Origin: Caryophanales bacterium UBA2753
GTDB lineage: Bacteria; Bacillota_I; Bacilli_A; RFN20; CAG-826
Direction of reading: 5' to 3'
NCBI GenBank assembly: GCA_002353275.1
Contig: DEJH01000040.1
Coordinates: 1-14,453, forward strand
DNA length: 14,453 bases
Below are positions 1 to 6,736 of the stretch, piece by piece (the first letter of the stretch is position 1; each line of letters begins with the position of its first letter). The notes under the pieces were generated by a model that did no database searches, had not been told where the DNA came from, and was given only the letters and a program-made list of their open reading frames with translations. A program made the translations under genes and the position numbers.

Positions 1-1502
1 TTTTCATATTGAGAAGTGTAATGATCTTCTAAATCAACAGTAACTGGTAAAACTTCTTCAATTGGATCAATGTTAAGAATGACTCCTGCTGCATGCATTC
101 CTGCTTGTCGAGGAAGTCCTTCAATTTTTGAAGCAAGAGAAACGATGCTTAAGAAATATTTATCGCTATCGACGAGGTTTTTAAAGGTTGGTAGTTTTTT
201 ATATGCATCTCTTAATGACATCTTGTCGGTGATTGATTTAGAAAGTAAATCGATGTGACGAGTTGGAATATTATATATTCTCCCGATATCTCTAAGAGCT
301 TGTTTGGCTTGAATAGTTTGAAAAGTAGCGATGTTAGCGACTCTGTCATTTCCATATTTTTCTCTTAAATAATCGACGACTCTATCTCTTTCTGTATCCA
401 TAAAGTCGACGTCGATATCTGGCATTGTTTTTCTTGCTTTATTTAAGAAACGTTCAAATTGTAAATCGTATTTTAATGGATCGACTTCGGTGATTCCAAT
501 CGCATATGAGACTAAAGAACCGGCCGCACTTCCTCTACCTGGACCGACTAAAATATCATGACTTCTTGCATAATTAACATAATCGCTGACAATTAAAAAA
601 TAATCAGCATAGCCCATTGAGGTGATGACTTCTAATTCTGAATTTGCTCTTTCGATATGTTTTTGATCATCAATTCCTTTTTCTTTTAAACCTTTAAAAA
701 CATTCTCTTTTAAAGAGAGAGCAGGATCACTTACTGGATAATGAATGATATTTCCTCTTTTAAGATGGAAATTAAATGTTGATTTATTTAATAATTCTTC
801 AGTGAGATTAAGCTCATCTTTAGTGTATAACTTTGAATAGTATTCAATGTTATGGAAATAATATTCCCCGTTTTCTTCTTTTTCTTCAATCTTCTCATCT
901 TTATCAATTGCTTCCACAATTTTTAAGATAATCGCATCTTCTTTTTTACTATATTTGATTCTTGGGAAAGCGATCGTATTATAGGCATATTCTTCGGCAA
1001 AATCTCTAACATCTTTAGCAAAAGCAAATTCTGCTTTACTAGTGACTTCAATTCCTAAAAGAAGATCGTTAACATATTCAGAAATTTTAGCGAAATATCT
1101 CACAAATTCATTTGGATTGTTTTTAGAAAATTCCTCTTTGAATTTGCCATAATTTGTTTCAAGAATGAACACTAAGCCAGAGTGGTGCTCTTTTAAATCG
1201 GTTAATTTAATTTGATTAGTGCTCATCAAGAGTGATAGATGAATTAAATTACGATATCCTTCTTCATTTAATACATAGGCCACTAAAAAGTTATTATCGA
1301 TATTCATTTCCATACCAATAAGGTATTTCTTTTTATTTTTCTCCATCTCTTCAATAAAAGAAGGGACGCCATAAAGAAAAGAAGAATCTGCTAAACCAGC
1401 ACCAATAAATTTTTCTTTATTCAAAGCTTGAACAATTCTTTCAATTGTTAATCCGCTTTGTAAGAACGAATATCCGGAAATGACTCTTAATGGGACAAAC
1501 AT
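1..1502 (-). CDS. dnaE: DNA polymerase III subunit alpha (DnaE type), N-terminal part, cut by window edge
   Basis: This is a replicative polymerase that extends DNA from primers as part of the low-GC Gram-positive replisome. The reverse strand encodes 500 uninterrupted codons from the ATG at 1502-1500 and then leaves the window. A PHP-like domain comes first (about residues 1-265). The polymerase core follows, with PGRGSAAGSLVSY (321-333) and PDIDVDF (361-367), whose D362 and D364 match the first two catalytic aspartates of bacterial C-family polymerases. The third aspartate lies outside the window. The start FVPLRVISGYS aligns with the usual FVHLQVHSGYS of Bacillus DnaE, but both metal-binding histidines are replaced (P4, I8), and ADSS stands where TDDH is expected, so the PHP site looks inactive. 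There is no Shine-Dalgarno; a -10 box lies 6 nt before ATG. nrnA is upstream on the same strand, behind a terminator. Confidence 0.95.
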   Translation of the reverse strand, partial: MFVPLRVISGYSFLQSGLTIERIVQALNKEKFIGAGLADSSFLYGVPSFIEEMEKNKKKYLIGMEMNIDNNFLVAYVLNEEGYRNLIHLSLLMSTNQIKLTDLKEHHSGLVFILETNYGKFKEEFSKNNPNEFVRYFAKISEYVNDLLLGIEVTSKAEFAFAKDVRDFAEEYAYNTIAFPRIKYSKKEDAIILKIVEAIDKDEKIEEKEENGEYYFHNIEYYSKLYTKDELNLTEELLNKSTFNFHLKRGNIIHYPVSDPALSLKENVFKGLKEKGIDDQKHIERANSELEVITSMGYADYFLIVSDYVNYARSHDILVGPGRGSAAGSLVSYAIGITEVDPLKYDLQFERFLNKARKTMPDIDVDFMDTERDRVVDYLREKYGNDRVANIATFQTIQAKQALRDIGRIYNIPTRHIDLLSKSITDKMSLRDAYKKLPTFKNLVDSDKYFLSIVSLASKIEGLPRQAGMHAAGVILNIDPIEEVLPVTVDLEDHYTSQYE

Positions 1503-1508
1503 ACTATA

Positions 1509-1514
1509 AGTATA
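1509..1514 (-). promoter_or_regulatory. -10 element of dnaE, leaderless spacing
   Basis: Read on the minus strand, TATACT ends exactly 6 nt before the dnaE ATG, which would place transcription start on the start codon itself. No good -35 hexamer is seen at 16-18 nt; a TTGATT lies 22 nt upstream. A second, TATAGT, abuts the ATG but is too close to serve as its -10. The absence of any Shine-Dalgarno in front of dnaE fits leaderless initiation. Confidence 0.5.
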
Positions 1515-1588
1515 ATTCAAAAGTCAGATAAATAAAAATCAATATTGGTGAAATTTATTTATAAAAAGTAGGAATAAATAGAGTTATT

Positions 1589-1613
1589 AAAAAAGAGCCG
1601 ATATCTCGACTCT
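1589..1613 (-). terminator. Rho-independent terminator after nrnA
   Basis: On the minus strand AGAGTCGA and TCGGCTCT form an 8-bp stem (one G-U pair) with loop GATA, followed by six T. It starts about 20 nt past the nrnA stop codon and separates ackA-nrnA from dnaE. Confidence 0.85.
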
Positions 1614-1633
1614 AATTATTTGAATTGGCCTTA

Positions 1634-2629
1634 CTATATTAAAGCATCCAAAGCTTCGATGAATTTTGGAAGTTCATCAAGCGTGGTGATTTTTGCGCCA
1701 CTAGCTTGTTTATGTCCGCCTCCACCAAATTCAGCAGCTACTCCATTAATCACATAATCGCGTGAACGGATGGAGATTCTCCAACATGGTTCTTTTGGAT
1801 CTGTATCTTGAGTGATGGAACACCAAATGTTAATTCCTTCAATGTTAGAAAATAGGTTAACATTTTCCTTTCCTCTTTCAGTGGTGATTTTGAGTTTACG
1901 TTGAACTTCATCACTTAATACGTAGTAGGCAACACCTTTTGGTGAGACTTCATAGTGATTAAGAATATAAGCGGTGACATTTAAATCGTCGATTTGTTTA
2001 AGATACATCGCTCCATAAATTTCATTTAAAGAGATGCCACAACTAATTAAGAAAGAGGCAATCTTAAATGTATGGGCGCTAGTGGAGGAATATTGGAATC
2101 TTCCGCTATCACCAACCATCGCAATATAGAAATTTTTTGCGCTTTCTTTAGAGAAGACATATTTCCCTTTAAAGTTGAGGAGTAAGGATACCACTAATTC
2201 ACTTGCAGCAGCTTTACTTGTATCAACGATATGGATGTTAGCGAATTCTTCATTTTTTGGATGGTGGTCGATAACAACAATCTTTTCACCTTTTTGGAAT
2301 CTTGGATCGGCAATACGAGAAATATTACCAACATCAACAATGATTGAAAGAAATGGTTTGTTAAACCAAGAATCACTTTCTTTATCCATTTCTTGGAATA
2401 ATCGAGGAGTAAATGTCACATGGTTATCACCAAAAACTTTAACCTCCTTATTTGGGAAGTTATCTTTGATAAAGTGATATAAACCAAGTTGAGTTCCAAG
2501 CGCGTCATAATCAGGCATGATATGTCTAAATATCGCAATACGGTCGTATTTCTTGATTAATTTTTCAAGTTCAACATTCTCTTTTTTGAACTTTTTTCCA
2601 ACTTCTAATATTTCTTTTTCTTTACGCAT
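1634..2629 (-). CDS. nrnA: DHH/DHHA1 phosphoesterase, NrnA-like oligoribonuclease / pAp phosphatase
   Basis: A cytoplasmic phosphoesterase of the DHH family. By homology to Bacillus NrnA (YtqI), it degrades RNA fragments of a few nucleotides and dephosphorylates 3'-phosphoadenosine 5'-phosphate. The 331-residue protein has the expected order of motifs: HIMPDYDALG (H36, D40, D42), D99 in IVDVGN, the DHH triad at 121-123, DSGRF near 175, and the C-terminal DHHA1 signature GGGGHKQ at 302-308. All metal ligands look intact. The start lies one base after the ackA stop codon, with no clear Shine-Dalgarno, so translation is probably coupled to ackA. A terminator follows. nrnA next to dnaE is also found in Bacillus. 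The related cyclic-di-AMP hydrolase GdpP is unlikely because no membrane or GGDEF-like part is present. Confidence 0.9.
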   Translation of the reverse strand: MRKEKEILEVGKKFKKENVELEKLIKKYDRIAIFRHIMPDYDALGTQLGLYHFIKDNFPNKEVKVFGDNHVTFTPRLFQEMDKESDSWFNKPFLSIIVDVGNISRIADPRFQKGEKIVVIDHHPKNEEFANIHIVDTSKAAASELVVSLLLNFKGKYVFSKESAKNFYIAMVGDSGRFQYSSTSAHTFKIASFLISCGISLNEIYGAMYLKQIDDLNVTAYILNHYEVSPKGVAYYVLSDEVQRKLKITTERGKENVNLFSNIEGINIWCSITQDTDPKEPCWRISIRSRDYVINGVAAEFGGGGHKQASGAKITTLDELPKFIEALDALI

Positions 2630-2630
2630 A

Positions 2631-3827
2631 TTATTTACCCACAGTCATCTTGTAAGCGTCACGGGCAATCATCACTTCTTCATCGGTAGGAATGACCGCA
2701 ACTTTGATCTTACTATTTGGAGTAGAAATTAAGCATTCTTTTCCGTGGATAGTGCTATTAAGAGCTTCATCAATTTCCACTCCTAATGCTTCTTTAATTT
2801 GATCGACAACTTCTTTTCTAGTTCTTGGTTCGTTTTCCCCAATACCAGCAGAGAAGATGATTAAATCACATCCACCTAAACGAACATAATATTGTCCAAT
2901 AAAGTCAGCGATTCTTCTAACAAATAATTTGTTAGTAAGAATGGCGTGCTCATTTCCAGCATCAACTGCTGCTAAAACATCACGGCTATCTGGTCCGACA
3001 GTGGACATCCCTTTAAAGCCACTTTCTTTGTTAAACATTTGATAAACTTCTTCAGCGGATTTACCAGTTACTTTAACAACATAATTGAAAACACTTGGAT
3101 CCATGTCTCCGGTTCTAGTTCCCATCATAATTCCTCCAAGAGGAGTTAATCCCATTGAAGTAGCAACACATTTTCCGTTATTAATTGCGGTAATAGAAGC
3201 GCCAGAACCAATATGACAAGAAATGATTCTCTTACCTTTAGTATCTTTAAGATATTTTTCTCCTTCAATCGCTAAATAGTTATGGGAGGTGCCATGAGCT
3301 CCATAGCGGCGGATATCATATTTTTCAGTTAATTCGTATGGAATTGGGAAGATATAATCTTGTGGTTCCATGCTTTGATGATATGCAGTATCAAATACTG
3401 CCACCATTGGGCAATTTGGTAAAACTGCTTTAAAGGCTCTAAAACAAGTTAAGTGAGCAGCGTTATGAAGTGGAGCAAGAGGAATAAGAGATTCAATCTT
3501 ACTTTCAGTGTCTTTATCAAACATCGCGGATTTTGAGAAATATTTGCCACCTTGAACAATTCTGTGTCCAGCAGCTTTGATTTCATCATAGCTAGAAATA
3601 ATCTTCTTTTCTAATAATGCGTCAACCACCTTTTGAGCCGCTACTTTGTGGTCTTTAAAGGTTGGTTCGCTAACTTCTTTTTTGCCGTTGTATTTAATGG
3701 TGAAAATTCCTTTGTCTAAACCGATTTTTTCACAGTTACCAGAGCAAAGAACTTTCTCTTCTGGCATTTCATATAATTTGAATTTTAAACTTGAACTACC
3801 TGAGTTAATTGTTAATACTTTTGCCAT
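2631..3827 (-). CDS. ackA: Acetate kinase
   Basis: Acetate kinase interconverts acetyl phosphate + ADP and acetate + ATP, the ATP-yielding last step of acetate fermentation. The 398-residue length is normal. Visible motifs are INSGSSSLKFKL at 7-18 (N8, S12), R89 in GHRIVQGG, FDTAYHQ (145-151), the catalytic H178 in RRYGAHGTSH, R238 in GTRTGDMDP, and PTDEEVMIARD near the end. Two positions are unusual. S208 in CHIGSGAS replaces the asparagine found in the common HLGNG motif (Asn211 of the Methanosarcina enzyme), and Q92 replaces the histidine of HRVVHGG. Catalytic His and both Arg are kept, so activity is likely. A strong Shine-Dalgarno (AAGGAGA, 3833-3839) fixes the start. It is the first gene of ackA-nrnA; no pta is in view. 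Confidence 0.96.
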   Translation of the reverse strand: MAKVLTINSGSSSLKFKLYEMPEEKVLCSGNCEKIGLDKGIFTIKYNGKKEVSEPTFKDHKVAAQKVVDALLEKKIISSYDEIKAAGHRIVQGGKYFSKSAMFDKDTESKIESLIPLAPLHNAAHLTCFRAFKAVLPNCPMVAVFDTAYHQSMEPQDYIFPIPYELTEKYDIRRYGAHGTSHNYLAIEGEKYLKDTKGKRIISCHIGSGASITAINNGKCVATSMGLTPLGGIMMGTRTGDMDPSVFNYVVKVTGKSAEEVYQMFNKESGFKGMSTVGPDSRDVLAAVDAGNEHAILTNKLFVRRIADFIGQYYVRLGGCDLIIFSAGIGENEPRTRKEVVDQIKEALGVEIDEALNSTIHGKECLISTPNSKIKVAVIPTDEEVMIARDAYKMTVGK

Positions 3828-3832
3828 TTTGT

Positions 3833-3884
3833 TCTCCTTAATTTAAATCTCAATCATTATCTCACAAATTCAATTATATTGAAA
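3833..3884 (-). promoter_or_regulatory. Promoter and ribosome binding site of ackA
   Basis: Minus strand: TTTCAA (-35, 3879-3884), a 17-nt spacer, then GATAAT (-10, 3856-3861) preceded by TG one base away (extended -10). The leader of roughly 20-25 nt carries AAGGAGA (3833-3839), 5 nt before the ackA ATG. Confidence 0.6.
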
Positions 3885-3918
3885 TTAGAAATATAAAAAG
3901 AAGATTGCTAAGTTATGC

Positions 3919-3924
3919 TATAGT
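3919..3924 (+). promoter_or_regulatory. -10 element of the tyrosine phosphatase gene, leaderless spacing
   Basis: TATAGT ends 7 nt before the ATG at 3932, which is the distance expected when transcription begins at the start codon. No convincing -35 is seen (AAAAGA lies at 17 nt). The upstream TTG at 3905 is in frame, but it would lie ahead of this -10 box, so 3932 is preferred as the start. Confidence 0.45.
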
Positions 3925-3931
3925 AGAAGTG

Positions 3932-4714
3932 ATGAGAAAAATCGTTTTAAGCTATCAAAAGAATATCCGTGATCTTGGTGGATATGTTGGTTATGGTGGT
4001 AAGAAGGTTAAAGAATTTCGCTTATATCGAGGTGGTTTTTTAGGAAGAGTTTCTTCTGAAGATATCAAAATCATTAACTCTTTAAAACTCACTGATATCG
4101 TCGATTTTAGAAGCAAAACTGAATACACTGACCGTCCTGATTACGCTTTCATGGGTGTCTCTTTTCATAATCTTCCAACGATGGATGAGACTAATGATGA
4201 AGAGTTAAAAAAGAATAATGAATATGATGATAGTAACCTTCTCTGGTTTTTAAATGGTTCCACTGATGGAAAAGGGCATATGAAAAGAACATATGTCGAT
4301 GTTTTGTTTTCAAAAAGCGGAAGAGAATCATTAAAAGAATTCTTCTCTTTATTAATTAAAGATGAATATCGTGTTGTTTATTTTCACTGTTCCCAAGGGA
4401 AAGATCGCGCTGGATTAGCTGCTTATTTATTACTAACCGCTTTAGGAGTCAGCGAAGAAGACAAAATTAAGGATTATCTTCTTTCTAATGAAGCGATGGC
4501 GATTAAAATCCCTACATTAAAAGCAATGCTAAAAAATAAACCATATTACAATAAAGAATACGAAAGAGCGTTAACCGAAGTCTTTTCTGCAGATTTAGAA
4601 TATTTAAACGCTGCTCTTGATGCGATTAAAGAAAATTGTGGCTCAGTAATGAATTATCTCACTGATATTCTTGAAGTTAATATTGAAAGATTAAGAGAGA
4701 TATATCTACAGTAA
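3932..4714 (+). CDS. Tyrosine-protein phosphatase, Y_phosphatase3 (PF13350) type
   Basis: A cysteine-dependent phosphatase of the single-domain bacterial family that removes phosphate from phosphotyrosine and, in some members, from phosphoinositides or phosphoserine/threonine; the substrate here is unknown. The 260-residue protein begins with the family hallmark NIRDLGGY (11-18) and LYRGG (31-35), has DFRSKTE at 58-64, and carries the P-loop HCSQGKDRAG (152-161) with nucleophile C153 and R159. There is no signal peptide or membrane segment, so it should be cytoplasmic, unlike secreted relatives. The in-frame TTG at 3905 would add nine residues; the ATG at 3932 matches where the family starts and sits 7 nt after a -10 box. 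It is transcribed alone, divergent from ackA and convergent with the DUF523 gene. Confidence 0.88.
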   Translation: MRKIVLSYQKNIRDLGGYVGYGGKKVKEFRLYRGGFLGRVSSEDIKIINSLKLTDIVDFRSKTEYTDRPDYAFMGVSFHNLPTMDETNDEELKKNNEYDDSNLLWFLNGSTDGKGHMKRTYVDVLFSKSGRESLKEFFSLLIKDEYRVVYFHCSQGKDRAGLAAYLLLTALGVSEEDKIKDYLLSNEAMAIKIPTLKAMLKNKPYYNKEYERALTEVFSADLEYLNAALDAIKENCGSVMNYLTDILEVNIERLREIYLQ

Positions 4715-4744
4715 AAAAAGAAGAGGTTTTACCTCTTCGTTTTT
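4713..4744. terminator. Bidirectional rho-independent terminator
   Basis: GAAGAGGT and ACCTCTTC form a perfect 8-bp stem with loop TTT (4720-4738). It is flanked by a run of seven A on the left and T-rich sequence on the right, so it can end transcription of the phosphatase gene (plus) and of the DUF523 gene (minus). It overlaps both stop-codon regions. Confidence 0.88.
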
Positions 4745-5174
4745 ATAACAACTTTTCAATCTCTTTTTCGCTATATACTTTAATTCCGTTTTGCTCTAAT
4801 AAAGTGGTGGTGATTCCTTTGCCTTTAACCATTCTTCCATCAAAGTTTCCGGAATGGATTTCAGTGCTTCCACAGCTTGGGGAACCATCTTTAAGAATTG
4901 CGATTTTGATATCTAAATATTTACAGATATTAAGCGCTTTTTCAGCACCTTCCTTAAAGAAACGAGTGACATCTCTTCCTTCTTGATTAATCACTTTGTC
5001 TTTTTTGATTTCAGAAGGGACTCTAGGAGTTTTTAATCCTCCTTCAACTTCTGGACAAAATGGAACGAGTTTATATTTCTCTAATAGTTCTTTAATTAAA
5101 GGGTGATATTGACTCTTTCCGTCATATCTCACTTTGTCTCCAACTAAACAGGCACTAATTAAAATCTTTTCCAT
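4743..5174 (-). CDS. DUF523 (PF04463) protein, TudS-like desulfidase candidate
   Basis: A 143-residue cytoplasmic protein of the DUF523 family. Characterised members (TudS) use a [4Fe-4S] cluster to remove sulfur from 2-thiouracil. The sequence shows the three family cysteines in their usual settings: C9 in ISACLVG, C40 in PFCPEVEGGL followed by TPRVPSE, and C101 in DGSPSCG. RYDG at 16-19 is also typical. Such an arrangement can bind a cluster through three cysteines, leaving one iron free. The start at 5174 (MEKILISACLVG) is chosen because the family begins just before SACL; upstream in-frame ATGs at 5183 and 5222 would add unconserved residues. No Shine-Dalgarno is present. It stands alone, divergent from the YgjP-like gene. 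Thiouracil as substrate is inferred from the family only. Confidence 0.85.
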   Translation of the reverse strand: MEKILISACLVGDKVRYDGKSQYHPLIKELLEKYKLVPFCPEVEGGLKTPRVPSEIKKDKVINQEGRDVTRFFKEGAEKALNICKYLDIKIAILKDGSPSCGSTEIHSGNFDGRMVKGKGITTTLLEQNGIKVYSEKEIEKLL

Positions 5175-5186
5175 ATCGACCATAAT

Positions 5187-5214
5187 TGTATACTTCAAGA
5201 AGATAAAAGAGCAA
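5187..5214 (-). promoter_or_regulatory. Possible promoter of the DUF523 gene
   Basis: Minus strand: TTGCTC (5209-5214), 16-nt spacer, TATACA (5187-5192). Transcription would start about 6 nt before the ATG at 5174, giving an almost leaderless mRNA. An alternative -10 is TATGGT at 5179-5184, only 4 nt from that ATG. The -35 match is weak. Confidence 0.4.
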
Positions 5215-5255
5215 TAAATCAATCAAAAAATATAACCAAAAGCTTATAAATATAT

Positions 5256-5261
5256 TAGAAT
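5256..5261 (+). promoter_or_regulatory. Possible -10 element of the YgjP-like gene
   Basis: TAGAAT ends 11 nt before the ATG at 5273, so any leader would be only about 3-6 nt. No clear -35 is seen. The only ribosome-binding resemblance, AGG at 5269-5271, is too close to the start codon to work well. The overlapping TATATT (5251-5256) is an alternative. Confidence 0.3.
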
Positions 5262-5272
5262 ATGAAACAGGT

Positions 5273-5908
5273 ATGGAATCTTTCTTTTACAAAGTAAATG
5301 AAACTGAATATTTAGTTAATGTCACTAAAAAGAAAATGAAAAGTATTCATTATCGATTTAAAGATGATCATTTTGAGATTTCTTGCCCTCGTTTTGTCTT
5401 AAAATCAACTTTAATCAAAGGTTTAGATAAATATGCGGCTAGATTAATCAAAAGTAGTGAAAAAGAAAAACCAATAGATTCTAATTACATATACTTATAT
5501 GGTAAAAAATATGAGCTATCCGAAAGTGGAGTTATTCATCTTGAAGAATATGGAGACATTTCCTATAAAAGTCAGACTCAATTAGAGAAGAAATTAAGAG
5601 AACTATTTTTACTAGTTATTACTAGTAGAGTGAAGGAATATGAAAAAATTATGAAAGTTCCTTCTTATCGAGTGACGATTAGAAAAATGACTTCGAGATA
5701 TGGAAGTAATTCTCGAGCAAAGAAACATCTTAATTTCGCTACTATACTGATGCATTATTCTCTTCCAATTATCGATTCAGTAGTAGTTCATGAACTCGCT
5801 CACATCCTCGTATACAATCACTCAAAAAAGTTCTACGATGTAGTGTATAAATATTGCCCAGAATATAAGGAATGTCGTTATAAGTTAAGGAAAGGAATAT
5901 ATCAATGA
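5273..5908 (+). CDS. YgjP-like (PF01863) zinc metallopeptidase
   Basis: A 211-residue putative zinc metalloprotease of the YgjP/SprT-like M48-related family; its cellular substrate is not known. The active site is HELAH at 173-177 with the catalytic E174, followed by NHSKKFYDVV (182-191), where H183 is the expected third zinc ligand. The segment RYGSNSRAKKHLNF (142-155) corresponds to the family's RWGSCSSKGNI-type block, but the usual Trp and Cys are Tyr143 and Asn146 here. The N-terminal half is a basic, beta-rich region seen in the family. No signal peptide or membrane segment is present. The ORF ends in TGA, which overlaps the ATG of the next gene (ATGA), so the two are co-translated. It is divergent from the DUF523 gene over about 100 bp. 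Confidence 0.85.
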   Translation: MESFFYKVNETEYLVNVTKKKMKSIHYRFKDDHFEISCPRFVLKSTLIKGLDKYAARLIKSSEKEKPIDSNYIYLYGKKYELSESGVIHLEEYGDISYKSQTQLEKKLRELFLLVITSRVKEYEKIMKVPSYRVTIRKMTSRYGSNSRAKKHLNFATILMHYSLPIIDSVVVHELAHILVYNHSKKFYDVVYKYCPEYKECRYKLRKGIYQ

Positions 5909-6621
5909 TTAAAGTGATCACAAGTAAAGACAATCAAAGAATCAAATTTGCAGCTTCTTTAAAAGAAAATAAATATCGCAAAATTCATAAAATGTATCTA
6001 GCAGAAACAAAGAAATCCCTTGAAATGGCGATCTCTGCTCAAGTCGTTAAAGAAGTTTTTACTCTTGAATATTTAGATATTCCTGAAGATATTCCTCAAT
6101 ATTTGGTCAGTGAAGAAGTGATTAAAAAACTCTCCTCAAACGTTAATCCTGAAGGAGTGGTTTTCATCGCGGAAATGAAAGAAATTGAGGTTAATAATCC
6201 TAATAAGATTCTCTATCTTGAAGAAATAACGGACCCAGGCAATATGGGAACGATTATTCGTACCGCTTTAGCTTTCTCATATGATTTAGTTTTACTCTCA
6301 GATAATTGTGTCTCAATCTATAACGAAAAAGTGATTAATTCTTCTAAAGGTGCAATATTCATGATGCCGATAAAAAAAGGAAAAATTCAAGATTACCAAA
6401 AAGATCACAAGGTTATCGTTTCTACTTTAGCGAAAGACTCTATTTCTTTAGAAGAAGTCAAAGCTCCTGAAAAATTCATCTTAGTGCTTGGAAATGAAAG
6501 CCGAGGAGTCTCCTCTGAAATCAGTAAACTTGCCGATATAAAAGTCAAAATCCTCATCAATAACATCGATTCGCTTAATGTCTCAGTCGCTGGCGGAATC
6601 TTAATGAATAAAATTCATTAA
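5905..6621 (+). CDS. ysgA: SpoU/TrmH-family RNA methyltransferase (YsgA-like)
   Basis: A SAM-dependent RNA 2'-O-ribose methyltransferase of the SPOUT superfamily; the exact rRNA or tRNA target cannot be read from sequence. The 238-residue protein has an N-terminal substrate-binding part (1-95) with SKDNQRIKFAASL, then the knotted SpoU domain. Motif 1 is DPGNMGTIIRTA (110-121) with R119, motif 2 is LVLGNESRGVS (193-203), and motif 3 is IDSLNVSVAGGILMNKI (221-237). It overlaps the metallopeptidase gene by 4 nt and has its own Shine-Dalgarno AAAGGA (5891-5896) 8 nt upstream. Its place just before pheST matches Bacillus ysgA, although here a terminator and a fresh promoter separate them. Length and motifs show no truncation. 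Confidence 0.88.
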   Translation: MIKVITSKDNQRIKFAASLKENKYRKIHKMYLAETKKSLEMAISAQVVKEVFTLEYLDIPEDIPQYLVSEEVIKKLSSNVNPEGVVFIAEMKEIEVNNPNKILYLEEITDPGNMGTIIRTALAFSYDLVLLSDNCVSIYNEKVINSSKGAIFMMPIKKGKIQDYQKDHKVIVSTLAKDSISLEEVKAPEKFILVLGNESRGVSSEISKLADIKVKILINNIDSLNVSVAGGILMNKIH

Positions 6622-6624
6622 ATT

Positions 6625-6642
6625 AGAACACAAAAGTGTTCT
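6625..6642 (+). terminator. Weak first terminator or hairpin after ysgA
   Basis: AGAACAC and GTGTTCT form a 7-bp perfect stem with loop AAAA, four nt after the ysgA stop. The following TGTTAGTATTT is only moderately T-rich, so it may act in tandem with the stronger hairpin downstream. Confidence 0.5.
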
Positions 6643-6657
6643 TGTTAGTATTTAAAT

Positions 6658-6697
6658 AAAAAGGGAGATGAAATTATATTTCAATTCTCTTTTTTTG
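6658..6697 (+). terminator. Rho-independent terminator between ysgA and pheS
   Basis: GAGATGAAAT (6665-6674) pairs with ATTTCA..TCTC (6678-6689), with a two-base bulge at 6684-6685 and loop TAT. The flanks are an A-run on the left and seven or more T on the right, so it may work in both directions. Its 3' arm overlaps the presumed -35 region of pheS. Confidence 0.8.
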
Positions 6698-6728
6698 TGA
6701 TATACTTTTTCACGATATTTAAAGGTGA
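6679..6728 (+). promoter_or_regulatory. Extended -10 promoter and ribosome binding site of the pheS operon
   Basis: TATACT (6701-6706) is preceded by TG and one base (TGATATACT), an extended -10. The -35 is weak: TTTCAA at 6679-6684, 16 nt upstream, inside the terminator stem. The leader is about 25 nt and carries AAAGGTGAT (6721-6729), complementary to the 16S tail, 7-8 nt before the pheS ATG. There is no room for a T-box leader. Confidence 0.7.
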
Positions 6729-6736
6729 TTTAAACT

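Noticed and set aside
70..258. Plus-strand 62-codon open frame at the left edge
   Set aside because: It is antisense to the dnaE reading frame, which carries the conserved polymerase motifs.
3905..3931. TTG at 3905 as the phosphatase start
   Set aside because: It precedes the likely -10 box, adds nine unconserved residues and has no ribosome-binding site; ATG 3932 fits the family start.
6622..6736. T-box riboswitch ahead of pheST
   Set aside because: Only about 30 nt lie between the promoter and the pheS ATG, and no T-box consensus (AGGGTGG-like) or specifier hairpin is present.
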